Below are positions 8,223 to 17,794 of a stretch of 64,000 bases of DNA, one piece after another. The position numbers and the translations under genes are program-made. A model generated the notes under the pieces. The model saw nothing but the letters and a program-made list of their open reading frames with translations. It made no database searches and was not told the DNA's origin. This DNA comes from G963422565 sp963422565 (GTDB lineage Bacteria; Pseudomonadota; Alphaproteobacteria; MPNO01): contig OY730228.1 in assembly GCA_963422565.1 (NCBI GenBank), positions 372,001 to 436,000 of the forward strand. The letters are read 5' to 3'. Within the stretch, counting starts at the first letter, position 1; each line of letters starts with the position of its first letter.

Positions 8223-9047
8223 TCAGCCGCGACGTTTGGCCTCGGTCCAAAGCGCGTCCATCTCCTCGAGGCTCGCGGCCTCTGGAGTCCGGCCCCGATC
8301 GGCGAGCCGGCGCTCGATGTAGCGAAAGCGCGCGCCGAACTTCTCGTTGCACCGCCCAAGCGCGGTCTCCGCATCGATGCCGAGATGGCGAGCGACATTG
8401 ACGCAGGCGAAAAGCAGATCGCCGAGCTCTTCGGCCGTCTCCTCCGGGTTGCGACCGCGGTCCACGGCGCGGCGAAGCTCGTTCAGCTCCTCGGCCACTT
8501 TCGCCAGCACCGGACCGATCTCGGGCCAGTCGAAACCCACCCGCGCGGCCCGGCTCTGAAGTTTCAGCGCACGCGCAAGCGCAGGGAGGGCGAGCGCCAC
8601 CCCGTCCAGGGCGCTGCCGGCCCCGTCGTTCCGGGCGGGGTCCGCCGCCCGTTCCTCGGCCTTCCGCGCCTCCCAGGCCAGCTTCACGCCGGCAGCATCG
8701 GTTTCCGCCGCGTCGCCGAACACGTGCGGATGGCGTCTTCGCATCTTGTCGATAAGGGCGCGCGCGACGTCGCCGAAGTCGAAGGCCCCGAGTTCTCGCG
8801 CCATCTCCGCATGAAAGACCACCTGGAGCAACAGATCGCCCAGCTCGTCGCGAAGCGCGGTCAGGTCCTCGCGGGCGATAGCGTCCGCGACCTCGTAGGC
8901 TTCCTCGATCGTATAGGGGGCGATGGTCGCGAAGGTCTGCACGCGATCCCAGGGGCAGCCCGTCTCGCGGTCCCGGAGCCGGATCATCAGCGCCAGAAGC
9001 TCGGCGACCGCCGCCGCCGGGGACCGGGACTCGCGTCGCGACGTCAT
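8223..9047 (-). CDS. mazG: Nucleoside triphosphate pyrophosphohydrolase MazG
   Basis: A 274-residue protein with two tandem MazG domains. The first carries CPWDRVQTFATIAPYTIEEA, then ELGDLLLQVVFHAEM; the second carries EELNELRRAV and EELGDLLFACVNVARHLG. The acidic EExxE and ExxD clusters bind magnesium. MazG hydrolyses NTPs to NMP and pyrophosphate, which removes aberrant nucleotides and tempers (p)ppGpp responses. The ATG at 9047 is preferred because a longer in-frame start at 9098 adds 17 residues outside the family core and has no visible ribosome-binding site. It is the last gene of the long minus-strand operon beginning with mltB. Confidence 0.95.
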   Translation of the reverse strand: MTSRRESRSPAAAVAELLALMIRLRDRETGCPWDRVQTFATIAPYTIEEAYEVADAIAREDLTALRDELGDLLLQVVFHAEMARELGAFDFGDVARALIDKMRRRHPHVFGDAAETDAAGVKLAWEARKAEERAADPARNDGAGSALDGVALALPALARALKLQSRAARVGFDWPEIGPVLAKVAEELNELRRAVDRGRNPEETAEELGDLLFACVNVARHLGIDAETALGRCNEKFGARFRYIERRLADRGRTPEAASLEEMDALWTEAKRRG

Positions 9048-9125
9048 CGCCGTCCGATGCGGGCTGGGGGGTGATCCGCATCCCGGCCAGAAGGACATCC
9101 ATATCTATTTGTCGCATAATAGTTG

Positions 9126-9896
9126 TTATGAAACATCAATGATCATCCCATCATAGGCCGGTTCGACCTCATCGGGCGTCGCCGCGCGAAGCGCGTCATA
9201 GTCGCTCTGGTGGTTCATATGGGTCAGGATCGCCCGTTGAGGCTGGACGCGGTCCAGCCAGCCCCGAGTCGTCGGCCAGTGAGCGTGCGTGGGATGCGCC
9301 GGCCCGAGCCGCAGACAGTCGACGATCCAGCTCTCGACGCCGGCGAGCTTCTCCAGGCTGGTCTGCGGCAGGGCCACGACATCGGTCGAGTAAGCGAATC
9401 TGTCGAATCTGAACCCGGTCGATGCCGCGATCCCGTGGTCCTGGGGGAATGCCGCGACCGGTCTGCCGAACAACTCGAAGTCCCCGTCGATCGGCTTCGG
9501 AACCAGAAAAGGCGGATAGGCGCGCTCGGGTCCCGCCGCGCCGACGAACAGATAGGGAAAGCGCGTCACGATCTCGTCGAGCACCGGCGCTTCGGCATGG
9601 ACCGGGATCGGCCCGTCCATCAGCGGCCGGACGCCCCGAAGATCGTCGATGCCGTGGACATGGTCGGCATGCGCGTGGGTGAACAGGACCGCGTCGACTC
9701 GCGTGACCGCGTTTTCGAGCAGTTGTTGGCGCAGGTCGGGCGCAGTGTCGACGAGGATGTTGACCCCATCCCATTCGACCAGAATCGACGGTCGCAGGCG
9801 TCGGTTCCTCGGATTCGCCGGGTTGCAGGCGCCCCAGTCGCCGCCTATTCGGGGGACGCCTTGAGAGGACGCACAGCCGAGAATCCGCGCTCTCAC
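9126..9896 (-). CDS. MBL-fold metallo-hydrolase (PhnP-like)
   Basis: A 256-residue metallo-beta-lactamase-fold protein. The metal motif HAHADH is at residues 74-79, with further likely ligands in FPQDHG and the C-terminal ILTHMNHQSDYD. The opening ILGCASSQGVPRIGGDWGACN is the usual start of the PhnP/cyclic-phosphodiesterase branch, which in alphaproteobacteria regularly follows tatD. Substrate is unknown; cyclic phosphate esters are likely by family. The GTG start at 9896 overlaps the tatD stop, giving tight coupling. An in-frame upstream ATG would extend it into tatD and was rejected. Confidence 0.9.
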   Translation of the reverse strand: MRARILGCASSQGVPRIGGDWGACNPANPRNRRLRPSILVEWDGVNILVDTAPDLRQQLLENAVTRVDAVLFTHAHADHVHGIDDLRGVRPLMDGPIPVHAEAPVLDEIVTRFPYLFVGAAGPERAYPPFLVPKPIDGDFELFGRPVAAFPQDHGIAASTGFRFDRFAYSTDVVALPQTSLEKLAGVESWIVDCLRLGPAHPTHAHWPTTRGWLDRVQPQRAILTHMNHQSDYDALRAATPDEVEPAYDGMIIDVS

Positions 9897-10681
9897 GGCG
9901 CCGCGCGTCGAAACGACTTCTCGAACAATCGGAAGAAGTTGGCGGTCGTCTCTCGATGGATCTCCTCGGCCGCGACCCCGCGCAGCTCGGCCAGCCGCCA
10001 CGCCGTATGGCGGACGAAGGCGGGTTCGTTCCGCTTTCCCCTTTCCGGCACCGGGGCGAGAAACGGGGCGTCGGTCTCGACCAGGATCCGGTTCCCCGGC
10101 AGGTCGCGGGCGATCGCCCGCAACGCATCCGACTTCTTGAAGGTGAGAATGCCGGAAAAGGACAGATACAGGCCGAGCGCGACCGCGGCCTCGGCGAGCC
10201 TCCGTCCGCTCGAGAAGCAGTGCAGCACGCCCGAGAAGCGCCCCCGCCCCATCTCGGTCCGGAGGATATCGACCATGTCGTCGTCGGCGTCCCGGCTGTG
10301 CACGACCAACGGGAGCCCCGTGGCGCGCGCCGCGGCGATGTGGTTCAGGAAGCTCTTGCGCTGCAGATCCCTGGGGCTGTTGTCATAGTGGTAATCGAGA
10401 CCCGTTTCGCCGATGCCCACGATCTCGGGCTCGTCGGCGGCCGCGATCAACATGGCGGCGGGGACGATCCCTTCGCTCGCCACGTGATGGGGATGGACGC
10501 CGAGGGTGCAATCGATCCCGGCCGCGCCCCGCGCGATGGCCAGGACATCGGGAAACGCGCTGAGCCTGGTGCCGATGGTGACCATCCGGCCCACGCCCGC
10601 CTCCACCGCGCGGGCGATAATCTCGCCGCGATCCTCGTCGAAGTCCGGAAAATCGAGATGACAATGGCTGTCGATCAACAT
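9893..10681 (-). CDS. tatD: TatD-family metal-dependent hydrolase
   Basis: A 262-residue TIM-barrel metallohydrolase. Metal-binding residues are seen in order: DSHCHLDF (His6, His8), GIGETGLDYHY, the histidine of PLVVHSRDADDD, LHCFSSG and VETDAPFLAP. TatD proteins act as magnesium-dependent 3'-5' exonucleases/DNases in the cytoplasm. The ATG at 10681 overlaps the metG stop by seven bases and the tatD stop overlaps the start of the MBL gene, so the three are translationally coupled. The gene order metG-tatD-MBL is standard for alphaproteobacteria. Confidence 0.94.
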   Translation of the reverse strand: MLIDSHCHLDFPDFDEDRGEIIARAVEAGVGRMVTIGTRLSAFPDVLAIARGAAGIDCTLGVHPHHVASEGIVPAAMLIAAADEPEIVGIGETGLDYHYDNSPRDLQRKSFLNHIAAARATGLPLVVHSRDADDDMVDILRTEMGRGRFSGVLHCFSSGRRLAEAAVALGLYLSFSGILTFKKSDALRAIARDLPGNRILVETDAPFLAPVPERGKRNEPAFVRHTAWRLAELRGVAAEEIHRETTANFFRLFEKSFRRAAP

Positions 10682-12246
10682 CGCTCCGCCGCCACGGCGT
10701 CCTCGTCCTCGACGAAACGGGGAAAGACGGGCTCCGGCTTCGGCAGCCGAGTCCCCGGCGCGACGGCGGCAGCGATGTCCAGGCGGCCGAACGTCCTGTC
10801 CTCGGCCGGAACCGCGAGTTGATCGAGCATCCGGTCCGCCGAGGCTGGCATCACCGGGAGCAGCATGACCGCGATCCGGCGGAGGGTCTCGGCGAGCGCG
10901 CACAGCACGGTCCCCGCGCGCCCCCGATCCTCCTTCACCACCGCCCATGGCGCTTGGCGGTCGACATAGGCGTTGGCCTGGCGGATCACCGACCAGATGA
11001 CGTCGAGGGCCTCATGGAACGCCTGTTCCCGGATCTTCGCCCGCGTTCGAGCCAGGAGATCCGCCGCCGCGTCCAGCAGCTTCGCATCGGCCTCCGCCCA
11101 TGCGTCCGGCACGGGCAGGACGCCCTCGAAATAGCGTTGGATCATGGCGCAGACACGCTGGACAAGGTTTCCGAGATCGTTGGCGAGGTCGCCGTTGATC
11201 CGGTTGACGATCGCGCGATGCGAAAAATCCCCGTCGTTTCCGAACGGGACCTCGCGCATCAGGAAGTAGCGCACGGTATCCAACCCGTAACGCTGAACGA
11301 CCTCGAAGGGATCGATCACATTGCCGAGCGACTTCGAAATCTTCTGTCCCTCGTTGGTCCACCAGCCATGGGCGAAGACCCGTTTCGGCGGCGCGATTCC
11401 GGCGCCCATGAGGAAGGCCGGCCAGTAGACCGCATGAAAGCGGAGAATGTCCTTCCCAACCATGTGGATGTCGCAGGGCCAGCGGCGGCGGAACTCCTCC
11501 GGGTCGCGGTCGGGATAGCCCACCGCGGTCGCATAGTTGGTCAGCGCGTCCAGCCACACATAGATGATGTGGTCGCGGTCGCCGGGCACCGGAACGCCCC
11601 ACTTGAAGCTGGTGCGGGAAACCGACAGGTCGTTGAGGCCGCCGCGCACGAAGCTGATCACCTCGTTGCGGCGCGAGCGCGGGGCGATCGCGTCGGGGTT
11701 AGCCTCGTAGAACGCCAGCAGCTTCTCCTGCCATTTGGACAGATCGAAGAAGTAGCTGGGCTCCTCCACCCAGTCGACCTCCGCCCCGGACGGGGCACGT
11801 CGAACGCCGTCCTCGCCGACCGTTACCTCGTCCTCGGCGTAATAGGCCTCGTCGCGGACCGCGTACCAGCCCGCATAGGTGCCGAGATAGATGTGGCCGT
11901 TGTCCATCAGGGCCTGGAAGATGGCCTGGGACGCCCGGGCGTGCCGCGCTTCCGTGGTGCGAATGAACGCATCGTTGGAGAAATTCATCGCCTCGGCCAG
12001 CGCGCGGAAATTCTCCGAGACCCGGTCGGTGAAGGTCTGCGGGTCGACCCCCGCGGCCCTGGCCGATCTCTCGACTTTCTGCCCGTGCTCGTCGGTGCCG
12101 GTCAGGAAGAAGACATCGTACCCGTCGAGCCGCATGAAGCGGGCGAGCACATCGCAGGACAGAGTCGTATAGGCGTGGCCGATATGCGGAGAATCGTTGA
12201 CGTAATAGATGGGTGTGGTCAGGTAGAACCGTTTGTCGCCCGGCAT
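10675..12246 (-). CDS. metG: Methionyl-tRNA synthetase
   Basis: A 523-residue class I aminoacyl-tRNA synthetase that charges tRNA-Met. The HIGH motif is HIGH at residues 21-24 within NDSPHIGHAYTTL, and the KMSKS-type motif is KISKSLGNVIDPF from residue 302. The connective peptide lacks the four zinc-binding cysteines of the E. coli type, and there is no C-terminal dimerisation domain, so this is the short form common in alphaproteobacteria. It lies 39 bases after holB in the same transcript. Confidence 0.97.
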   Translation of the reverse strand: MPGDKRFYLTTPIYYVNDSPHIGHAYTTLSCDVLARFMRLDGYDVFFLTGTDEHGQKVERSARAAGVDPQTFTDRVSENFRALAEAMNFSNDAFIRTTEARHARASQAIFQALMDNGHIYLGTYAGWYAVRDEAYYAEDEVTVGEDGVRRAPSGAEVDWVEEPSYFFDLSKWQEKLLAFYEANPDAIAPRSRRNEVISFVRGGLNDLSVSRTSFKWGVPVPGDRDHIIYVWLDALTNYATAVGYPDRDPEEFRRRWPCDIHMVGKDILRFHAVYWPAFLMGAGIAPPKRVFAHGWWTNEGQKISKSLGNVIDPFEVVQRYGLDTVRYFLMREVPFGNDGDFSHRAIVNRINGDLANDLGNLVQRVCAMIQRYFEGVLPVPDAWAEADAKLLDAAADLLARTRAKIREQAFHEALDVIWSVIRQANAYVDRQAPWAVVKEDRGRAGTVLCALAETLRRIAVMLLPVMPASADRMLDQLAVPAEDRTFGRLDIAAAVAPGTRLPKPEPVFPRFVEDEDAVAAERC

Positions 12247-12285
12247 ACGAACACTCCGGATATCGTTGATCGAGACCGGATCCGG

Positions 12286-13350
12286 TCAAGCCCGGAATGC
12301 CGATTGAGTCTGGTGGAAGACGCCGATCGTGACCTGCTTGCGGTCAAGCGCCAACCTGTCCGCTTCGGACAGCAGCGCGTTCGTCTTCTCCCATAGCGCG
12401 ACCAGCCTTTCAACCCCGATGCCGTCGATCAGGTTGCGGGCGACCGCGTCCTCCTCGGGGCCGGTCGCGGCCCCGAGGAGGTCGCGCGGAGCCGCGACCG
12501 CAGCGCGCGCCGTCCTCGACAGCCACCAGGTCCATAGCCGCATCGACATGCGCCAGCTCGTTTCCGAGTCGCGCCGCGCCAGACGCTCGGCGAAGGCATG
12601 GATCGCGGCGAAATCCAGGGTCGGCAGCGCGGCGGCGAAGCCCATCAGCTCGCGAAACAGCGCCGGCCCGTCCGCCTCTGCCAGCGCGACGGCGCGGCCG
12701 ATACTGCCCTCCGAGAAGGCGTCGACGACCCTCAGCGCATCGCCCTCGATCCCCGGCAGGAAGCGTGCCTGAAGCGTCCGCATCGTCGCCCTCGACAACC
12801 GCGAGAGCGGCAGACGGCAACAGCGCGACCGAAGCGTCTGCGGCAACCGGCCGGGGGAGTGGGAAACAAGAAGTATCAACGTATTATTCGGCGGTTCCTC
12901 CAGCATTTTGAGAAGAGCATTGGCGGCGTTCGCGTTCAGGTCGTCGACGCTGTCGACGATCATCACGCGCCAGCGTCCCTCGGCCGGAGTCAAGGACAGG
13001 AAATGCCCTGCGGCGCGCACGTCGTCCACCCCGATGAAGCGGCGGGGCGGGTCGTGTGCCCCCGTCGCCCGCGAGAGCGGCATCAGGTCGGCATGGCCGC
13101 CCGACGAGACGCGGCGAAACACCGGATGCGTCGCCGGGATGGCGAGGCTCTCCGCGTCCGCCCCCTCCCCGTCTGCGAGCACGAATCGGGCGATCCTGTA
13201 TGCGAACGTCGCTTTGCCGATTCCTTCCGGCCCGGTGATCAGCCAGGAATGGGCGAGCCTGCGGCGGCGCCAGCGGTCCAGGAACATCTCCTCCGCCGTC
13301 CGGTGATCGAAGAGCTCCGTCGCGTCCTGGGGCCGGGGCGGCGCGCTCAT
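12286..13350 (-). CDS. holB: DNA polymerase III subunit delta'
   Basis: A 354-residue AAA+ clamp-loader subunit. The N-terminus has LAHSWLITGPEGIGKATFA, with the P-loop at about residues 40-48. A central MIVDSVDDLNANAANALLK and the LLVSHSPGRLPQTLRSRC sensor region are typical of delta'. It helps load the beta clamp onto DNA. The start overlaps the tmk stop by four bases (ATGA), the usual tmk-holB coupling in proteobacteria. Confidence 0.95.
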   Translation of the reverse strand: MSAPPRPQDATELFDHRTAEEMFLDRWRRRRLAHSWLITGPEGIGKATFAYRIARFVLADGEGADAESLAIPATHPVFRRVSSGGHADLMPLSRATGAHDPPRRFIGVDDVRAAGHFLSLTPAEGRWRVMIVDSVDDLNANAANALLKMLEEPPNNTLILLVSHSPGRLPQTLRSRCCRLPLSRLSRATMRTLQARFLPGIEGDALRVVDAFSEGSIGRAVALAEADGPALFRELMGFAAALPTLDFAAIHAFAERLARRDSETSWRMSMRLWTWWLSRTARAAVAAPRDLLGAATGPEEDAVARNLIDGIGVERLVALWEKTNALLSEADRLALDRKQVTIGVFHQTQSAFRA

Positions 13351-13985
13351 CGATGTCTTCCGCCCAGCCGCTCGTCGAGCGCCGCCAACACGGCCTCCGA
13401 TACCGCGCTTTCGGCAGGGGCCGCATCGATCAACACGCAGCGGGCGGCGTCGCGCGCGGCGATCTCGTTGAAACCCCGGCGCAGCCGTCTATGGAATGCG
13501 AGCGGTCGCTTCTCGTAGCGGTCCCGGTCGGCCGACCGTCGTGCGGCCCGCCTGAGCCCGTCCTCGGGGTCGAGGTCGAGGATCAAAGTGAGATCGGGGC
13601 GGACGCCTCCCAACACCGCCTCGTGGACGGTCTCGATGGTCTCCCGCGCCCCGCCGCCGCCATAGCCCTGATAGGCGAGGGTCGAATCCGCGAACCGATC
13701 GGAGACGACCCAGTCGCCGCGCGCCAGCGCCGGGCCGATCAGCTTCGCCATATGCTCGCGCCGCGCCGCGTAGTGCAGCAGCGCTTCGGCGAGCGGATCC
13801 CAGGGCTCCGCCTCGGCCCCGAGCAGCAGCGTCCGAATGCGCTCGCCGTTCGGGCTCCCGCCGGGTTCCCTGGTCGCCAGCACCGTCAGCCCGCGTCGCC
13901 GAAGGGCGGCCGCCAGCAACCGGGTCTGGGTCGACTTGCCGGCCCCCTCCCCTCCTTCGAACGTAACGAAGACGCCCCGGGTCAT
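13347..13985 (-). CDS. tmk: Thymidylate kinase
   Basis: A 212-residue kinase that converts dTMP to dTDP. The P-loop FEGGEGAGKSTQTRLL lies at residues 8-23, and the DR-Y/F motif is VVSDRFADSTLAYQGYG, the family signature. The LID region holds RRAARRSADRDRYE. It overlaps holB and rlpA by four bases each, so translation is coupled along the operon. Length and motif order are normal. Confidence 0.96.
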   Translation of the reverse strand: MTRGVFVTFEGGEGAGKSTQTRLLAAALRRRGLTVLATREPGGSPNGERIRTLLLGAEAEPWDPLAEALLHYAARREHMAKLIGPALARGDWVVSDRFADSTLAYQGYGGGGARETIETVHEAVLGGVRPDLTLILDLDPEDGLRRAARRSADRDRYEKRPLAFHRRLRRGFNEIAARDAARCVLIDAAPAESAVSEAVLAALDERLGGRHR

Positions 13986-14860
13986 CGCGCGCCCGGTCGC
14001 CCGAACGTCATCCGGGCCCGAGTCTCACCGTTCGCCGCCAGCGCGCGCAGCACGGTCTCGGCGGCGGTGGCGGTGCGATAGGGGCCGGTGCGGACCCGGT
14101 AGAGCCCATCGCCGTCGGTCTCGTTCACGATCGAGAAGTCCCCGAACCTCGTGATGGCGGCGAGATGGCGGCGGGCGTTGTCATGGTCGGAGAACGCTCC
14201 GGTCTGAACGAAATAGGATCGCGGGGCCGCGCCGACCCCCATCGATTCCGCGAGGCGCCGGCTCTCCTCGGCCAATATCTCGACCCGGACCCGGGCGAGC
14301 CCGTCCCTCTCGAAACCCAGAAGCTGCGCGGCGCGGCGAGAGAGATCGATGATCCGGTCGTTCACGAACGGGCCGCGATCGTTGATCCGGACATCCAACC
14401 TCCGGCCATTTGCCAGATTTATTACGCGGACCATGCTCGGCATCGGCAGGGTTCGGTGCGCCGCGCTCGGCGCGTTCATGTCGAAGATTTCGCCGTTGGC
14501 GGTCGTTCTGCCGTGGAACCCCGGCCCGTACCAGGACGCGATGCCGATCTCGGTATAGTCGTAATCGGCTGCGGGTCGGTAAACGCGCCCATGGACGGCA
14601 TAGGGGGGGCCGATCTTGTAGTATCCCCCCGCCGGCGCCTCTGCCGCCGGGGGCCTCGCCAGCGCCGTCGCCTCGGGTCGGGGCTCGGGCTCCGGAGCGG
14701 CGCAACCCGCAAGGATCGCCAAGGCCGCCGCGGCGAACGCCGGGCCGCAGCCCCGTCCGAGACGGCCGGCCGCACGACCGCCGTGCGAGCGCGTCAGCGG
14801 GCGCCGACGAGGTCGGACAGACGGCCGACGGCGGTGGCGAAGAAATGGGAACGATTCCAT
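13982..14860 (-). CDS. rlpA: RlpA-family septal ring lipoprotein with SPOR domain
   Basis: A double-psi beta-barrel domain begins at GIASWYGPGFHGRTTANGE and runs through RINDRGPFVNDRIIDLS. A C-terminal SPOR domain starts near SYFVQTGAFSDHDNA and would bind denuded glycan strands. A lipobox LAILAGC predicts a lipid-anchored envelope protein with lytic transglycosylase activity. The start is uncertain: the only in-frame ATG upstream of the lipobox is at 14860, inside the 3' end of mltB, which gives a long arginine-rich N-region before the hydrophobic segment. A non-ATG start nearer 14790 is possible. It overlaps tmk by four bases. Confidence 0.88.
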   Translation of the reverse strand: MESFPFLRHRRRPSVRPRRRPLTRSHGGRAAGRLGRGCGPAFAAAALAILAGCAAPEPEPRPEATALARPPAAEAPAGGYYKIGPPYAVHGRVYRPAADYDYTEIGIASWYGPGFHGRTTANGEIFDMNAPSAAHRTLPMPSMVRVINLANGRRLDVRINDRGPFVNDRIIDLSRRAAQLLGFERDGLARVRVEILAEESRRLAESMGVGAAPRSYFVQTGAFSDHDNARRHLAAITRFGDFSIVNETDGDGLYRVRTGPYRTATAAETVLRALAANGETRARMTFGRPGAR

Positions 14861-15786
14861 TTCAGAATCGTGCGGTAGTTTCGATAGACCACATAGGCGG
14901 GGCCGTTCCTGCCGTGACGGACGATCGAGGATCGCAGATTCCGCTGCGGCAGATCCGAGCCGTCGGCGCGCCGCACGCCGAGTCGCTGCCAGTCCGCGAG
15001 GCCCCTGCGGGTATCGAGGCCGAGCAGGGCTTCGTCGAAACGCTGGGGCAGCAGGACCCGTCGTCCCCAAGTCTGGTCGTCACGCCAACCGGCCCTGCGG
15101 AGATAGTTGGCACTGGATGCGAACACGTCGGCGAGCGTGGCCCAGATGTCGCGCCTGCCATCGCCGTCGTGATCGACGGCATGGTCCAGGAAGGACGACG
15201 GCATGAACTGACTCTGCCCCATCGCACCGGCCCAGGATCCCATCATCGCCGCGGCTTCGATATGACCCTGATCGACGATTCTCAGCGCATTGAGCAATTC
15301 GCGGCGGAAATAGCGGGCGCGGCGGCCGTCATGGGCGAGCGACGCCAGGGAGGCGATCACCGGGAAGCCTCCCTGCACCCGGCCGAAATCGCTCTCGATT
15401 CCCCACAACGCAACGATGAAGCGCGGCTGTACGCGGTATTCGCGGGCGACGCTTTCCAGCAGCTCCCGATGCTCGGCGAGGCGGGCCCGCCCCTTGGCGA
15501 TCCGCGCCTCCGACAGGGTGCGTCGAATATATTGGTCAAAGGTCAGCCTGAATTCCGGTTGCCTTCGGTCGAGCTCGATGACGCGCGGAATGGGGCGAAT
15601 TCCGTCGAGAGCGGAGGCGATCGTCGCTTCCCTCAAGCCCAATGCCCGCGCCTCGCTGCGAACGCCGTCCAGAAAGGTCTCGAAGCCGGACTCGGCGCCT
15701 GCCGGACCCGTCAGACATGACAGCGCCGCGCCGACGAGCAGCGGCGACACGGCCCCGAGACGCAGCCATCCCCCCGCTACACGCAT
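14794..15786 (-). CDS. Lytic murein transglycosylase (MltB/SLT_2 family)
   Basis: A 330-residue secreted muramidase with a signal peptide (cleavage near AGA-ESGF). The SLT_2 core has the catalytic glutamate Glu131 in LWGIESDFG, followed by GAMGQSQFMPSSF and a DHDGDGRRDIW calcium-type loop. It cleaves peptidoglycan to 1,6-anhydro products. The C-terminal peptidoglycan-binding domain of larger MltB proteins is absent. The ATG at 15786 directly follows GAGGGA. It is the first gene of the eight-gene minus-strand operon and is divergent from the exporter at 15944. Confidence 0.93.
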   Translation of the reverse strand: MRVAGGWLRLGAVSPLLVGAALSCLTGPAGAESGFETFLDGVRSEARALGLREATIASALDGIRPIPRVIELDRRQPEFRLTFDQYIRRTLSEARIAKGRARLAEHRELLESVAREYRVQPRFIVALWGIESDFGRVQGGFPVIASLASLAHDGRRARYFRRELLNALRIVDQGHIEAAAMMGSWAGAMGQSQFMPSSFLDHAVDHDGDGRRDIWATLADVFASSANYLRRAGWRDDQTWGRRVLLPQRFDEALLGLDTRRGLADWQRLGVRRADGSDLPQRNLRSSIVRHGRNGPAYVVYRNYRTILKWNRSHFFATAVGRLSDLVGAR

Positions 15787-15943
15787 TCCCTCGCCCGTTG
15801 CAATTCCCGACCGACGGCCCAAACTGCCATAGAGGCGCGTTCCTGTCGATGGCCGCCCATGCGCCGCGCCGGATCGGGCCTCATCGAACGGCTCCCACGA
15901 GACAAGAACGAGGGGAAGGACGTCGTCCTTCCCGTGACCGGAC

Positions 15944-17794
15944 ATGACCGCAGACGAACGCAGCCTCTCCGGACGCAAGAAGAACGCGACCTTCGAATGG
16001 GGCGCCCTGGTCGACCTCGCGCCCTATCTGTGGCCGAGGGGCGCGGCCGGCACCAAGGCCAGGGTCGTCGCGGCGTTGTTCTTCCTCGCCGCCGCCAAGG
16101 CAGCGATCGTCTGCATCCCGCCGCTCTACAAGGAAGCGGTGGACGCGCTGGACGGCGAAGGCGACGCCCTCGTGACGGTCCCGGTCGGCGTGATCATCGG
16201 CTACGGCGTCATGCGCGTGCTGTCGATCGCGTTCGCCGAGCTTCGCGATGCGATCTTCGCCAGGGTCGGACAGCGCGCGATCCACGCGGTCGCCCTGAGA
16301 ACTTTTCGGCATCTGCACGGTCTTGCGCTCCGCTTCCATCTCGAGCGCCAGACCGGAGGGCTCTCGCGGGTGATCGAACGGGGCACCAAGGGAATCGATT
16401 TCCTGCTCCGCTTCATGCTGTTCAACATCCTGCCGACGCTGCTCGAGATCGCCATGGTCTGCGGGATTCTCTGGGCGCTGTTCGACGTCTGGTACGCCTT
16501 GGTCACGCTGGTCACCGTCTCCGCCTATATCGGATATACGATGGCGGTTACCGAATGGCGCCTCAAATATCGCCGGCGGATGAACAAGACCGATGAAGAG
16601 GCGAATACCCGCGCCATCGACAGCCTGCTGAACTATGAGACGGTCAAGTATTTCGGCAACGAGGACCACGAGGCGGCGCGGTTCGATCACGCCCTGACGC
16701 GGTACGAGAACGCGGCGACGATTTCCAGCGCCTCGCTGTCTCTGCTCAATATCGGCCAAGCCCTGATAATCGGCATCGGGCTGACCGGCGCGATGCTGAT
16801 GGCCGGCTACGGCGTCGGCGCCGGCGAGATGACGCTCGGCGATTTCGTCATGGTCAACACCTATCTCATCCAGCTCTTCATGCCGCTGAGCTTCCTCGGC
16901 TTCGTATATAGGGAAATCAAGCAGTCGCTGACCGACATGGAAGCGATGTTTCATCTTCTCGAGACCGAGGCGGAGATCGCGGACGCGCCGGGCGCCGGAC
17001 CGCTGCCGGACGGCCCGGGCGAAATCGTGCTCGACGACGTGCGATTCGGGTACGACCTGCGCCGGCCGATCCTGGACGGCATTCGCCTGGTCGTGCCGGC
17101 GGGGAAACGGGTGGCCATCGTCGGGCCGAGCGGCGCTGGCAAGTCCACGATCGCGCGCCTGCTCTTCCGCTTCTACGATGTCGAGTCGGGCGCAATCCGC
17201 ATCGACGGGAAGGACATTCGGGAGGTCGCCCAGGACAGTCTGCGCGCGGCCATCGGAATCGTGCCGCAGGATACGGTGCTCTTCAACGACACCGTCCGAT
17301 ACAACATCGCCTATGGACGGCCGAACGCAACCGACGAAGAGATCTTCGAAGCCACCCGGCTCGCCGCGATCGACCGCTTCGTCGAGGCCGCGCCGGACGG
17401 CTATGCGACGACGGTAGGCGAACGCGGTCTCAAGCTGTCCGGCGGCGAAAAGCAGCGAATCGCGATCGCGCGAACCATTCTCAAACGGCCGCGAATCCTC
17501 GTCTTCGACGAGGCGACCTCAGCCCTGGACACCCGCACCGAGCGCGAGATTCAGAGCGCGATCGAGGACGTGTCGCGGGACCGGACCACGGTCGTGATCG
17601 CCCATCGCCTGTCGACGGTGGTGAACGCCGACGAGATCGTCGTGCTGGACCGGGGCCGCATCGCCGAGCGCGGCACCCATGCCGGGCTGCTCGCGAAGCG
17701 GGGAATCTATGCTACGATGTGGGAAAGGCAGCAGCGCGCGGCCGAACATTCCGCCCCCGTTCCCGCAGAGGGACCCGATCGGATTTCCGGATGA
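15944..17794 (+). CDS. ATM1-type ABC exporter (fused permease and ATPase)
   Basis: A 616-residue half-transporter with an N-terminal six-helix membrane domain and a C-terminal ATPase. The membrane part contains SLLNYETVKYFGNE (about residues 227-240), a hallmark of ATM1/HMT1 exporters. The ATPase has Walker A GPSGAGKST (Lys400), signature LSGGEKQRIAIAR and Walker B ILVFDEATSALD. ATM1-type bacterial proteins export glutathione-linked sulfur, metal or Fe-S precursors. Its stop overlaps the start of the CoA-transferase alpha gene (ATGA), an unusual operon partner. Confidence 0.93.
   Translation: MTADERSLSGRKKNATFEWGALVDLAPYLWPRGAAGTKARVVAALFFLAAAKAAIVCIPPLYKEAVDALDGEGDALVTVPVGVIIGYGVMRVLSIAFAELRDAIFARVGQRAIHAVALRTFRHLHGLALRFHLERQTGGLSRVIERGTKGIDFLLRFMLFNILPTLLEIAMVCGILWALFDVWYALVTLVTVSAYIGYTMAVTEWRLKYRRRMNKTDEEANTRAIDSLLNYETVKYFGNEDHEAARFDHALTRYENAATISSASLSLLNIGQALIIGIGLTGAMLMAGYGVGAGEMTLGDFVMVNTYLIQLFMPLSFLGFVYREIKQSLTDMEAMFHLLETEAEIADAPGAGPLPDGPGEIVLDDVRFGYDLRRPILDGIRLVVPAGKRVAIVGPSGAGKSTIARLLFRFYDVESGAIRIDGKDIREVAQDSLRAAIGIVPQDTVLFNDTVRYNIAYGRPNATDEEIFEATRLAAIDRFVEAAPDGYATTVGERGLKLSGGEKQRIAIARTILKRPRILVFDEATSALDTRTEREIQSAIEDVSRDRTTVVIAHRLSTVVNADEIVVLDRGRIAERGTHAGLLAKRGIYATMWERQQRAAEHSAPVPAEGPDRISG

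Noticed and set aside
7306..9117. 603-codon open frame on the minus strand
   Set aside because: It crosses a dehydrogenase and mazG in wrong frames; both of those have conserved catalytic residues.
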